Source of the DNA: M3007 sp035299505
GTDB lineage: Bacteria; Bacteroidota; Bacteroidia; Chitinophagales; Saprospiraceae
DNA: 16,221 nt
Direction: 5' to 3'
Assembly (NCBI GenBank): GCA_035299505.1
Contig: DATGWL010000217.1
Coordinates: 1 to 16,221 of the forward strand
The position numbers were made by a program, and so were the translations under genes. Below the pieces are notes generated by a model. It was not told the DNA's origin. It made no database searches and saw only the letters and a program-made list of their open reading frames with translations. Shown here piece after piece: positions 6,120 to 13,805 of the stretch (position 1 is the first letter of the stretch; each line of letters begins with the position of its first letter).

Positions 6120-7010
6120 ATGCAATCTGACAGCCGTAACTTTTCTGCTAAACTCCTTCTGTTTGGAGAACACGTACTTCTCCTGGGAGCCACGGCATTG
6201 GCCGTTCCTCTGACTGCTTTTTCCGGCAAATGGGCCTGGAAAAAGCAAAAGGATGGCTATTTTAATAAAATGATGGACTTTGCCCAAAGCCCTGTTTTGG
6301 GTGAAATTCCCGGTTTAGATGTCCATGCTTTTCAAAAGGATTTGAATGAAGGCATGTATTTCGAAGCCAACATTCCAACAGGATACGGTTTGGGTAGTTC
6401 AGGCGCCTTTTGCGCAGCAGTTTATCACCGCTATATGACTGAACCTGAAAGCGACCCTGCCCTATTGAAAATGCAGCTTTCCCGCATGGAAAGTTTTTTT
6501 CATGGAAACAGCTCCGGTATTGATCCACTGACGAGTTATCTGGGCAAACCTGTTGTTATTCAGCAGAAAACACAGGTTTCCATTGCCCAACAGGCTTCTT
6601 GGGCAGGTAATGCACCCTTGGTTTTTTTGTTGGACTCTACCTTGCCCAGGAAAAGTCAGCCCCTGATTGACTGGTTTTTACAACAACGGCAAACCCCGGT
6701 TTTCGAACGTTTTTTACAGGAAGGATACCTGCCAGCGCATGAAGCGTTAATAAATGCCTGGCTGGAAGCTGATTCCGGGGCCTTTTGGACAAATCTTCGG
6801 ACTATTTCCGCTCTGCAACGTGCGTATTTTGCCCCTATGGTACCTTCAACCGTGGAAAAGGTATGGGATGAAAGCCTGGAGCACGGCCAATTCACCTTTA
6901 AGATTTGTGGCGCCGGCGGCGGTGGATTTGTTCTGGGTTTTACCCATAATCAGGAGTCGTTGCATACTTTGACTCAAGGTTTTAAACTTCATTTTCCTCT
7001 GGAACGCTAA
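6120..7010 (+). CDS. Mevalonate kinase (GHMP kinase family, Bacteroidota type)
   Basis: A 296-residue cytoplasmic GHMP kinase that resembles the mevalonate kinases of Flavobacteriia. It would phosphorylate mevalonate with ATP in the mevalonate route to isoprenoids. Motif 1 is SAKLLLFGEHVLLLGA near the N-terminus. The ATP-binding motif 2 is PTGYGLGSSGA (86-96). HGNSSGIDPL (128-137) includes D135, the expected catalytic base. Motif 3 is KICGAGGGGF (261-270). The length fits this short subgroup. An in-frame ATG at 6054 would add 22 residues but lies inside the terminator loop, so 6120 is used. No other mevalonate-pathway gene is in the window. The ABC permease starts 22 bp downstream on the same strand. 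A more general GHMP sugar kinase role cannot be fully excluded. Confidence 0.87.
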   Translation: MQSDSRNFSAKLLLFGEHVLLLGATALAVPLTAFSGKWAWKKQKDGYFNKMMDFAQSPVLGEIPGLDVHAFQKDLNEGMYFEANIPTGYGLGSSGAFCAAVYHRYMTEPESDPALLKMQLSRMESFFHGNSSGIDPLTSYLGKPVVIQQKTQVSIAQQASWAGNAPLVFLLDSTLPRKSQPLIDWFLQQRQTPVFERFLQEGYLPAHEALINAWLEADSGAFWTNLRTISALQRAYFAPMVPSTVEKVWDESLEHGQFTFKICGAGGGGFVLGFTHNQESLHTLTQGFKLHFPLER

Positions 7011-7032
7011 AAGGTGTAAGGACTTTTGCAAT

Positions 7033-8265
7033 ATGGCTAAAAAATTATCCATCGGGTTTTTAGTATTGCTGGTGTTTCTGGCCATTTTCCGGGATATCCT
7101 GGCCAATGGCCGACCATTAAAGTGCCGTATAGGTGGTGAAACCTATTACCCGGGACTGGTGGTAGCGTTCAGGGGAGACGCCTGGTTGCGCACCCATCCT
7201 GTGCTGGGAGCATTTGAGCGACAAACCTCCTATGAGTCGTGGAAAGAGGAAAGCAGGTTTGATGATTCACCCTTGTTTGCCCCCATTCCATTTTCGCCGG
7301 GAGAATATTCCACCAGAAACATATCTGCCTTATTGGCGCCTGGCACAGTTCAGCCGGGTCTTTCAGCTCGTTTTACACATGTTTTGGGAACGGATGGAGT
7401 GGGAAGAGATGTGGCAGCCACCCTGATATCCGGTGCGAGAATAGCTTTATTGACCGGAACAGTGGCCATGCTTATGGCACTTTGCATTGGGTTGTTTTTA
7501 GGCACTTTGGCCGGTTATTTTGGTGATGAGCGCCTGTTGATTCGCAGAGGCTTGGTTTGGTTTGGATTGGCAGGTGTACCGGTGGCCTGGTTTTTTGCTT
7601 TTGTACAAAGAAAATATGTACTGGATACAGCCCAAACGTCTGCTGTTTGGTGGGAGAGCGCTGGAATTTTTGCACTGGTGATGGGAGCCAGTTTGTTGGC
7701 GGGCTGGCTTTTTGCTCGTTTGTCTGCTGGAGCCAAAACGTTGAAGTTGCCAGCGGATTTGATCATAATGCGTGCTTCCGAACTGGTTAATGCATTGCCC
7801 AAGTTGGTTATAGTGATCTCCTTATCTGTGTTGCTTCAGCGTCAGAATGACTCCATCTGGTTGTTGATAGCGCTAATTGGCGCTTTAGGCTGGACGGGAG
7901 TGGCCAGGTATGTCAGGGCTGAGTTATTGCGTATCCGGGAATTGGAATATGTGCAGGCTGCACGTGGATTAGGCATGAAGGAATGGCGCATCTTATTTCG
8001 ACACGCCTTGCCTAATGCCATGCGCCCGGTTTGGGTAGCTTTGGCTTTCGGGGTAGGAGGGGCCGTTACCCTGGAGGCTACACTTTCATTCCTGGGGTTT
8101 GGCGGGGAGTCGCTCAAAGGTATTTCCTGGGGCAGTTTGATGGCTCTGGACAATGGCGGCGGCAACCCGATAAAATCCTGGTGGGTGATGCTTCCAGCCG
8201 GCCTGATGGTGTGTTTTACGGTACTTTCTTTCAATACGCTGGGTGAACACATGAACCAGCAGTAA
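7033..8265 (+). CDS. ABC transporter permease, OppC/DppC type
   Basis: A 410-residue integral inner-membrane permease of the peptide/nickel-type ABC importer family. TM1 is at about 5-24, followed by a periplasmic insert of roughly 100 residues. The family signature LGTDGVGRDV is just before the second membrane segment. The EAA loop is at about 306-325 (VQAARGLGMKEWRILFRHALPN), the contact site for the ATPase. ATLSFLGFG and WWVMLPAGLMV mark the C-terminal membrane segments. There appears to be an extra pair of hydrophobic segments (about 170-230) before the core. It would need a DppB-type partner, ATPases and a binding protein, none of which is in the window, so its substrate is unknown. It lies 22 bp after mevalonate kinase and 12 bp before the hydrolase. 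Confidence 0.9.
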   Translation: MAKKLSIGFLVLLVFLAIFRDILANGRPLKCRIGGETYYPGLVVAFRGDAWLRTHPVLGAFERQTSYESWKEESRFDDSPLFAPIPFSPGEYSTRNISALLAPGTVQPGLSARFTHVLGTDGVGRDVAATLISGARIALLTGTVAMLMALCIGLFLGTLAGYFGDERLLIRRGLVWFGLAGVPVAWFFAFVQRKYVLDTAQTSAVWWESAGIFALVMGASLLAGWLFARLSAGAKTLKLPADLIIMRASELVNALPKLVIVISLSVLLQRQNDSIWLLIALIGALGWTGVARYVRAELLRIRELEYVQAARGLGMKEWRILFRHALPNAMRPVWVALAFGVGGAVTLEATLSFLGFGGESLKGISWGSLMALDNGGGNPIKSWWVMLPAGLMVCFTVLSFNTLGEHMNQQ

Positions 8266-8277
8266 GCATTGCATCGT

Positions 8278-9057
8278 ATGGATGACAGCTACTATATGGA
8301 CCTGTCAAACGGGCGGGTAATGGTTAGAACCCGCGGTTTGGGCCCCAACCTGCTCATTGCACTGCACGGGTATGGAGACCAATCAGTCCTGTTTGAGCAA
8401 CTGGTTCCGGAACTTTGTAGCGATTACCGGATAGTGGCTATTGATTTGCCGCATCATGGACTGACAGAATGGTCCAAAGACAGTTTTGATCGCACGGATT
8501 TGCTGGACTTGGTTACTTTACTGGTACAAAGGCACCCCCACCAAAGTTTATCGTTGCTGGGTTTCAGTATGGGCGCCAGGTTGTGGCTGAGTTTTTTGCC
8601 GGAATGTCCTTTGCACGTGGCGGAACTCATCTTACTGGCGCCAGATGGTATTGGAACACGAGGTATGGGCCTTGTGGAACTTTTTTCGATGGCTGCCAGA
8701 AGGTGGATGGTGCAACGCATCAGGAGCAATGCACGCCTGGCAAAAGGGTTGATTACTTTGGGAAGACAATCGTGGCTTCCTCAAAATATCAGATACTTCA
8801 CTGCAAGGCATTTCCGAAACCAACAAAAGCTGGAGATGGCTTTAGCCTGGTGGATATACCTGAGTGGGTTTCCTGTGGAAAAACAACTTATACGCCATTG
8901 GGCGGAGCAAAGTGGAATCCAAATTCAGATATGGTTGGGAGAGCAGGATCCGTTGCTACAGTTATCAGATGTAAAGGCGTTTTGGGGTCAGTTATCCGCG
9001 TTGGATATCAGGGTAATTCCAGGCGCCGGACATGTGGTGGGTTTTTACAAAAGATGA
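8278..9057 (+). CDS. Alpha/beta hydrolase
   Basis: A 259-residue alpha/beta-hydrolase-fold protein with no signal peptide, so probably cytoplasmic. The oxyanion-hole motif is LIALHGYGD, the nucleophile elbow is GFSMG with S97, the acid is D224 in LGEQDPLL, and the histidine is H252 in GAGHVV. All triad members are present, so it should be an active esterase, lipase or C-C hydrolase, but the substrate cannot be told. The ATG at 8278 is used; an in-frame TTG at 8269 would add three residues. It follows the permease by 12 bp and is likely co-transcribed with it. Its last 13 bp overlap the end of lpxH on the other strand. Confidence 0.87.
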   Translation: MDDSYYMDLSNGRVMVRTRGLGPNLLIALHGYGDQSVLFEQLVPELCSDYRIVAIDLPHHGLTEWSKDSFDRTDLLDLVTLLVQRHPHQSLSLLGFSMGARLWLSFLPECPLHVAELILLAPDGIGTRGMGLVELFSMAARRWMVQRIRSNARLAKGLITLGRQSWLPQNIRYFTARHFRNQQKLEMALAWWIYLSGFPVEKQLIRHWAEQSGIQIQIWLGEQDPLLQLSDVKAFWGQLSALDIRVIPGAGHVVGFYKR

Positions 9058-9836
9058 TTGCTGACGGGTTTGCCTTCCGGATTTTCAAAGAAACGCAGTT
9101 CCAGGTTTTTACCATCAAAAACGGCATAGGAGCAGGGGAACATCCATTCTCCCAGGTTAATATACCGACTTCTTCCATTGGGTAAAAGCCAGTCGATGGG
9201 CAGGTGACGGTGGCCAAAAATGAAATAATCTGGCTCAACACCCTGCTCAATTTTCCTGCGACAATATTGCAAAAGCCATTCTTTGTCTTCTCCGAGCCAG
9301 GAACGTTCTTCCGGTGGGGTTGCAGCTCTGCTTTTTTGGGAAAAAAAATGAGCGAGCCTGGTGCCCATATCAGGATGTAGCCAACCAAATAGCCACTGAC
9401 TGAGTGGATGGGTAAACACTTTTTTCATCCGTTTGTATCCGATGTCGCCTGGTCCGAGTCCATCTCCGTGACCAATCATGAACTGTTTGCCATGAATTTC
9501 CCGCATGATAGGTTTGCGGTAGACAGGTATATCGAGTTCGGATTCAAAATACCCGAACATCCACAGATCATGATTGCCGGTAAAGGCGTAGATTGGAATG
9601 CCGGAATCGCGTAGTTGGGCCAATTTGCCTAAAAAGCGGGTGTAACCCTTGGGAACCACGGTTTTATACTCAAACCAAAACTCAAACATATCGCCCACCA
9701 GGTAAATAGCTTCGGCATCCGGAGCAATAGCATCTAGCCAGCGACATATCTGTCGTTCGCGCTCGGCGCTGTTGAGTTTGGCGTCTGCTCCCAGGTGAAA
9801 GTCCGAAACGAAATAGGTTTTTTTGCCTGCGTTCAT
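9045..9836 (-). CDS. lpxH: UDP-2,3-diacylglucosamine diphosphatase (LpxH-type)
   Basis: A 263-residue calcineurin-like metallophosphoesterase of the LpxH family. It hydrolyses UDP-2,3-diacylglucosamine to lipid X and UMP in lipid A synthesis, at the cytoplasmic side of the inner membrane. Dimetal-site motifs are in order: SDFHLG (D12, H14), GDMFEFWFEY (D49), GNHD (N88, H89), GHGDG (H123) and GHRH (H209, H211). The ATG at 9836 is used because family members begin about seven residues before the first motif and a -7-like element lies 8 nt upstream. An ATG at 9857 would add seven residues. It is divergent from the symporter gene and converges with the hydrolase with a 13-bp overlap. Confidence 0.9.
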   Translation of the reverse strand: MNAGKKTYFVSDFHLGADAKLNSAERERQICRWLDAIAPDAEAIYLVGDMFEFWFEYKTVVPKGYTRFLGKLAQLRDSGIPIYAFTGNHDLWMFGYFESELDIPVYRKPIMREIHGKQFMIGHGDGLGPGDIGYKRMKKVFTHPLSQWLFGWLHPDMGTRLAHFFSQKSRAATPPEERSWLGEDKEWLLQYCRRKIEQGVEPDYFIFGHRHLPIDWLLPNGRSRYINLGEWMFPCSYAVFDGKNLELRFFENPEGKPVSNHLL

Positions 9837-9844
9837 TACAAGAG

Positions 9845-9852
9845 CAAAGGTA
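9845..9852 (-). promoter_or_regulatory. Candidate -7 element for lpxH
   Basis: On the minus strand TACCTTTG followed by C is an exact match to the Bacteroidota -7 consensus TAnnTTTG, 8 nt before the ATG at 9836. A TTTG upstream is about 26 nt away, longer than the usual 19-21. The element implies a very short leader and argues against the start at 9857. Confidence 0.4.
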
Positions 9853-9900
9853 TGCAAGACTGTTCCCTATCTTGCCCCCAAAATCCTCTTTTTGTTAGGT

Positions 9901-11349
9901 ATGAATATTTCCAAAATCCTGTTGGCTTCGCTGGTTTTACTGGCAATTACGGTTGGCTTGCATCTGGTTCCGGGCATGAATCCCGGGGTATTGATGGCTT
10001 CCCGTTGGGCAACTGTTCTGGCATTCTGTGCTTATGGCTGGCAAGCCGGATCTCTTACTACCTGGATTCTTATCAGCATGCTGGTAGGATTTGAGGTAGG
10101 ACTCGATATGGGCAAAGCAGCTAAAGATTTTGATGTTTTAAGCACTATTTTTATCAAATTGATCAAAACGGTGGTAGGCCCGCTGCTGTTTTCCACGCTG
10201 GTTATCGGTATTGCCGGTCAGAGCAGTGGCAAACAGATGGGACGTATTGCTGTGAAGGCTTTTACCTATTTTTTGCTGGCAACCTCTGTGGCGTTGGTGA
10301 TTGGTCTGGTGGCCATTCACTTCACACAGGCAGGCGCCGGTATTCAACGCAGCGACGCAACAGATAAAGTGGTGGTTTCCGGGGCAGAACTACAGGCCAA
10401 GGTGGATACCAAAAAGAATGAAGCGCAATGGATGTACGGAGAAAAGGTAGTGACGGTAAAACCACCGGATTTTAAACTTGACTGGAAGTATACGGTGTTG
10501 CACACTTTCCCGGAAAACGTGGCTAAAATGGTGTACGAAGGCGCTGTACTTCAAATAGTTATCTTCAGTTTGTTGTTTGCACTCGGGCTTCGTCAGGTGA
10601 GCGAACACCACCGGAAAACCATGATTCATTGGTGCGAAGCGCTGTCAGAGGTGATGTTTAAGTTTGTCGGTATCATCATGTATTTCGCTCCTTTCGCGGT
10701 GGGTGGCGCACTGGCATCAACCATCGGCGACAAAGGTTTGGGCGTGATGGTGAACCTGGCCAAACTACTGGGCACCCTGTACCTGGCTTTGTTTGTCTTT
10801 GTTGTTGTGGTGTTTATTCCTGTGCTTTATTTCTTCAGAATTCCGGTAAGAAGCTTTTTGAAGGCGGTATATGAGCCGGCATCCTTGGCTTTTGCTACAG
10901 CAAGTTCGGAGGCTGCTTTACCACAGGCCATGACCGCCATGGAGAAGTTTGGCGTGCCGCGCAAAATTGTTTCTTTTGTGTTGCCCACCGGATACAGCTT
11001 CAATCTGGACGGTTCAACCTTGTATTTATCCCTGGCATCCATGTTTTGTATCCAGGCAGCCGGCCTGACCGAGCAGTTTACCTGGGACAAACAGCTTATC
11101 CTGATGGCAACCTTGCTGTTGACATCCAAAGGTGTAGCTGCTGTGCCTCGGGCATCTTTGGTAATTTTAACCGCTACTGTGCTGCAGTTTGGTATTCCAG
11201 AATGGCCAATTGCCATTATTTTAGGGGTAGATGCTTTGATGGATATGGGGCGTACCTGTATCAATCTGGTGGGTAATTGTCTGGCTTCGGCGGTGGTAGC
11301 GCGTTGGGAGGGAGAATTTGATGATGAAGCCGCAGCTAAAATACAGTAG
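9901..11349 (+). CDS. Dicarboxylate/amino acid:cation symporter (DAACS family)
   Basis: A 482-residue inner-membrane symporter of the glutamate/C4-dicarboxylate family, which couples uptake of acidic amino acids or dicarboxylates to Na+ or H+. Diagnostic parts are the HP1 serine-rich motif (A334-S335-S336-E337), PTGYSFNLDGST in TM7, SKGVAAVPRAS in HP2, and D448-M-G-R451-T-C-I-N455-L-V-G-N459 in TM8. R451 suggests acidic substrates. The protein exceeds the usual 410-440 residues mainly through a hydrophilic insert (QRSDATDKVVVSGAELQAK and onward) between TM3 and TM4. The ATG at 9901 is preferred over 9823 because a hydrophobic TM1 follows directly. A TATCTTG at 9868-9874 is a weak promoter candidate. 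The purN gene starts 3 nt after its stop. Confidence 0.92.
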   Translation: MNISKILLASLVLLAITVGLHLVPGMNPGVLMASRWATVLAFCAYGWQAGSLTTWILISMLVGFEVGLDMGKAAKDFDVLSTIFIKLIKTVVGPLLFSTLVIGIAGQSSGKQMGRIAVKAFTYFLLATSVALVIGLVAIHFTQAGAGIQRSDATDKVVVSGAELQAKVDTKKNEAQWMYGEKVVTVKPPDFKLDWKYTVLHTFPENVAKMVYEGAVLQIVIFSLLFALGLRQVSEHHRKTMIHWCEALSEVMFKFVGIIMYFAPFAVGGALASTIGDKGLGVMVNLAKLLGTLYLALFVFVVVVFIPVLYFFRIPVRSFLKAVYEPASLAFATASSEAALPQAMTAMEKFGVPRKIVSFVLPTGYSFNLDGSTLYLSLASMFCIQAAGLTEQFTWDKQLILMATLLLTSKGVAAVPRASLVILTATVLQFGIPEWPIAIILGVDALMDMGRTCINLVGNCLASAVVARWEGEFDDEAAAKIQ

Positions 11350-11352
11350 AAC

Positions 11353-11943
11353 ATGAGTAAAACCAAAATAGCCATATTCGCATCTGGCGGTGGCAGCAAT
11401 GCGCGTAAAATCCTGGAATATTTTCAGGACTCTGATGTTGCCGAGGTTGCTCTGGTAATATCCAATAAAAAAGATGCTGGTGTGCTGGACATTGCGGGTA
11501 CCTTTGGGGTACCCACACATCTGATCAACCGTCAATCTTTTTACGAAACCACCGAAATACTGGAGATTCTGAAAGCGCATGGCATTGGATTTATTGCCCT
11601 GGCGGGGTTTCTTTGGCTGGTTCCAGCGTATTTGGTGAAGGCTTATCCTGGCAAAATTCTGAACATTCATCCGGCGTTATTGCCGAAATACGGAGGGAAG
11701 GGCATGTATGGGCACCATGTACACGAAGCCGTAAAAGCAGCGGGCGAATTGGAGTCTGGTCCTACCATACACTTTGTAAATGAGCATTACGACGAAGGAG
11801 ATATCGTTTTTCAGGTTACCTGCAAGCTGGAGCCTGGTGATCAACCTGATGATATTGCCAGAAAAGTATTGGCGTTGGAACACGCCCATTTCCCAAGAAT
11901 TATAGAACAGGTAATTCTTCAGGACAAAGCAAGGACCAACTGA
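11353..11943 (+). CDS. purN: Phosphoribosylglycinamide formyltransferase (PurN)
   Basis: A 196-residue cytoplasmic GAR transformylase. It transfers a formyl group from 10-formyltetrahydrofolate to glycinamide ribonucleotide, the third step of de novo purine synthesis. The phosphate-binding loop FASGGGSNARK is at the N-terminus. The catalytic asparagine and histidine are N104 and H106 in LNIHPALLPKYGG, and the catalytic aspartate is D147 in HYDEGDIVFQ. Length and motif order are normal. It is 3 nt after the symporter and 7 nt before the UbiA-family gene, so all three are probably one transcript. No other purine gene is in the window. Confidence 0.95.
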   Translation: MSKTKIAIFASGGGSNARKILEYFQDSDVAEVALVISNKKDAGVLDIAGTFGVPTHLINRQSFYETTEILEILKAHGIGFIALAGFLWLVPAYLVKAYPGKILNIHPALLPKYGGKGMYGHHVHEAVKAAGELESGPTIHFVNEHYDEGDIVFQVTCKLEPGDQPDDIARKVLALEHAHFPRIIEQVILQDKARTN

Positions 11944-11950
11944 TCTGATT

Positions 11951-12865
11951 ATGCGAATCCGGGATGTTGTCATATTAATCCGGCCGGAACACTGGGTAAA
12001 AAACCTGTTTATTTTCCTGCCGGCATTTTTTGCTGCCCGACTTGCAGAGCCGGAGCTCATGGCTAATGCTTTGCTCGGATTTACGGCCTTTTGCCTGATG
12101 GCCTCAGCAGTGTATGTACTGAACGATCTGGTGGATGCTCCGCAAGACCGCAACCACCCTGACAAATGCAAACGCCCCATAGCCAGCGGCGCTATTAGCA
12201 GGGTAGAGGGAATGATTATTCTGGCCGGGTTGCTAGGGGCGAGTTTCCTATTGCCCTTGTTTTTTCGACCGGAAATGTTGATTTTCAGTCTGTTATACTT
12301 TCTGATCAATGTAGCCTATTCACTTTCGCTCAAGCATCTGGCCATCATTGATGTATCGTTGATTGGTCTTGGTTTTTTGTTGCGGGTATTGGCGGGAGGG
12401 GCGGTAACCGGGGTTGCTGTTTCTCACTGGCTGATGGTGCTCACCTTTGTTTTGGCCTTGATTTTAGGCCTGGCCAAGCGGCGCGGGGAATACATTGTGG
12501 CTATGGGTGAAAACAATTTTCGCAAAGCTCTGGAAGGCTATAACCTGCCTTTTTTGGATATGAGCATGGTTGTTTGCTCCACGGTTGCCATCGTAGCTTA
12601 CCTGATGTATTGTTTTTCACCGGAGGTAACCCAACGCATTGGCTCCGACAAGATATTTTACACCTCCTTTTTTGTGGTGGCCGGGGTATTGCGGTATCTG
12701 CAATTGACCCTTGTTTTTGGAAAAACGGAATCGCCCACCCGCGCGCTTCTGCGCGATGGGTTTTTGCAAATCATCCTGCTGGCCTGGATTGGTTCCTTTG
12801 CATGGCTGTTATACGGGAAAAAGTGGATGCTTCAGTTAGGTTTGCTGGATTGGATTAGTTTTTGA
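11951..12865 (+). CDS. UbiA-family prenyltransferase, decaprenyl-phosphate phosphoribosyltransferase-like
   Basis: A 304-residue polytopic membrane protein of the UbiA superfamily. N-terminal RPEHWVKNLFIFLPAFF, the first Asp motif N58-D59-L-V-D62-x3-D66 followed by NHPDKCKRPIASG, a second aspartate at D134 in IIDVSLIGLGFLLR, and GLAKRRGEY all match the DPPR-synthase subgroup. Those enzymes transfer 5-phosphoribose from PRPP to a polyprenyl phosphate. In actinobacteria this feeds arabinan synthesis; the Bacteroidota product is less clear, so a lipid-linked sugar precursor is an inference. It follows purN by 7 bp. Its last 11 bp overlap the end of the esterase on the other strand. Confidence 0.87.
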   Translation: MRIRDVVILIRPEHWVKNLFIFLPAFFAARLAEPELMANALLGFTAFCLMASAVYVLNDLVDAPQDRNHPDKCKRPIASGAISRVEGMIILAGLLGASFLLPLFFRPEMLIFSLLYFLINVAYSLSLKHLAIIDVSLIGLGFLLRVLAGGAVTGVAVSHWLMVLTFVLALILGLAKRRGEYIVAMGENNFRKALEGYNLPFLDMSMVVCSTVAIVAYLMYCFSPEVTQRIGSDKIFYTSFFVVAGVLRYLQLTLVFGKTESPTRALLRDGFLQIILLAWIGSFAWLLYGKKWMLQLGLLDWISF

Positions 12866-13730
12866 ACTCCTCAGGTGAAAAGAATTTGTGAAAAAACAGC
12901 ACCTGGAAATCCACGGCACTTCCCCAATATTCCCCATTGTGCTCTCCCGGGCGCTCGGTGTACTCATGCGGGTAGTCGAGCTCCAGAAGCACCCGGTGCA
13001 TTTCCCGGTTAGCTTCCAGGAAAAAATCGTCAATACCACAGTCAATAATCAGAGGGAGTTGTTTCCCTTTTAAACGCTCTGCCAGGGTAACAGCAGAGGC
13101 TTTTACCCAGTTATCCCAATATTCTGAAGGGTCGCCAAGTACTCCTTTCAAGTCCCAGTCATTCTTTTTCCAGGCCCTGAGATCTAAACCACCAGCCATG
13201 CTCCCGGCTGCGCCAAAAACATCCATGTGCTTGATAGCCAGTGTAATAGCACCGTGTCCTCCCATGCTCAAACCAGCAATGGCCCTACCTGAAGGTGCTT
13301 TAATAGTGTTAAAATAATAGTCAATATAGTTCACCACTTCACGCGAAATGTAAGTGTCGTACCGAACAGCAGAATCGACAGGGCTGTCCAGGTACCAGCT
13401 ATCATATCCACCATCCGGACATACAATCAGCATCTGATAATGGTCTGCATGCTCTTTGAGTTGGGGTGCTTCGGATAGCCAACCGGCAAAATTTCCGCTC
13501 CAGCCATGCAAGAGGTACAAAACCGGGTATGGTTTGCCGGAAGCCTGGTAATTATCCGGAGTAATGACCAGGCAGTTGCTGGTTTTCTGCATAACAGCAC
13601 TGAAGATTTGCAACGTGTCTACATGCGCGGCAAATATGGATTCTGTGGTCATTAATAAGATGAAAATGAGCAGGTTAGAGGTGAGTGTGCGTTTCAAGAT
13701 TGAAAAAATTTCGGCTAAAGTAAGGTACAT
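12855..13730 (-). CDS. Secreted esterase family protein (alpha/beta hydrolase, EstD/FrmB-like)
   Basis: A 291-residue alpha/beta hydrolase of the esterase family. Residues about 13-34 (KRTLTSNLLIFILLMTTESI) form a signal peptide, so the protein is exported. YLLHGWSGNFAGW (72-84) is the oxyanion region. The nucleophile elbow is GLSMGG with S155, the acid is D234 or D235 in CGIDDFF, and H264 lies in RPGEHNGEYW. The family splits short acyl or aromatic esters, including feruloyl or acetyl groups on polysaccharides; the substrate here is not determined. The start is uncertain: ATG 13730 gives a long n-region, whereas TTG 13697 gives a compact signal peptide and is preceded by an A/T-rich stretch like that before the GTG of the gene at 5189. 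It converges with the UbiA-family gene and overlaps it by 11 bp. Confidence 0.87.
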   Translation of the reverse strand: MYLTLAEIFSILKRTLTSNLLIFILLMTTESIFAAHVDTLQIFSAVMQKTSNCLVITPDNYQASGKPYPVLYLLHGWSGNFAGWLSEAPQLKEHADHYQMLIVCPDGGYDSWYLDSPVDSAVRYDTYISREVVNYIDYYFNTIKAPSGRAIAGLSMGGHGAITLAIKHMDVFGAAGSMAGGLDLRAWKKNDWDLKGVLGDPSEYWDNWVKASAVTLAERLKGKQLPLIIDCGIDDFFLEANREMHRVLLELDYPHEYTERPGEHNGEYWGSAVDFQVLFFHKFFSPEEFKN

Positions 13731-13805
13731 GTCTGGAAAGGAATTACCCTAAATGTGTTATTGGCACTGCTTTTGTTTGGACGCATTAAACAGATTTTGA
13801 TTACA

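Noticed and set aside
8583..9185. 200-codon plus-strand frame across the hydrolase and lpxH ends
   Set aside because: It crosses two convergent genes that each retain complete catalytic motifs, and it shows no domain of its own.
11269..11280. N459 in the TM8 motif of the DAACS transporter as a lost Na+ ligand
   Set aside because: Archaeal and animal relatives have Asp here, but bacterial DctA-type members commonly have Asn (NLVGN), so it is not unusual.
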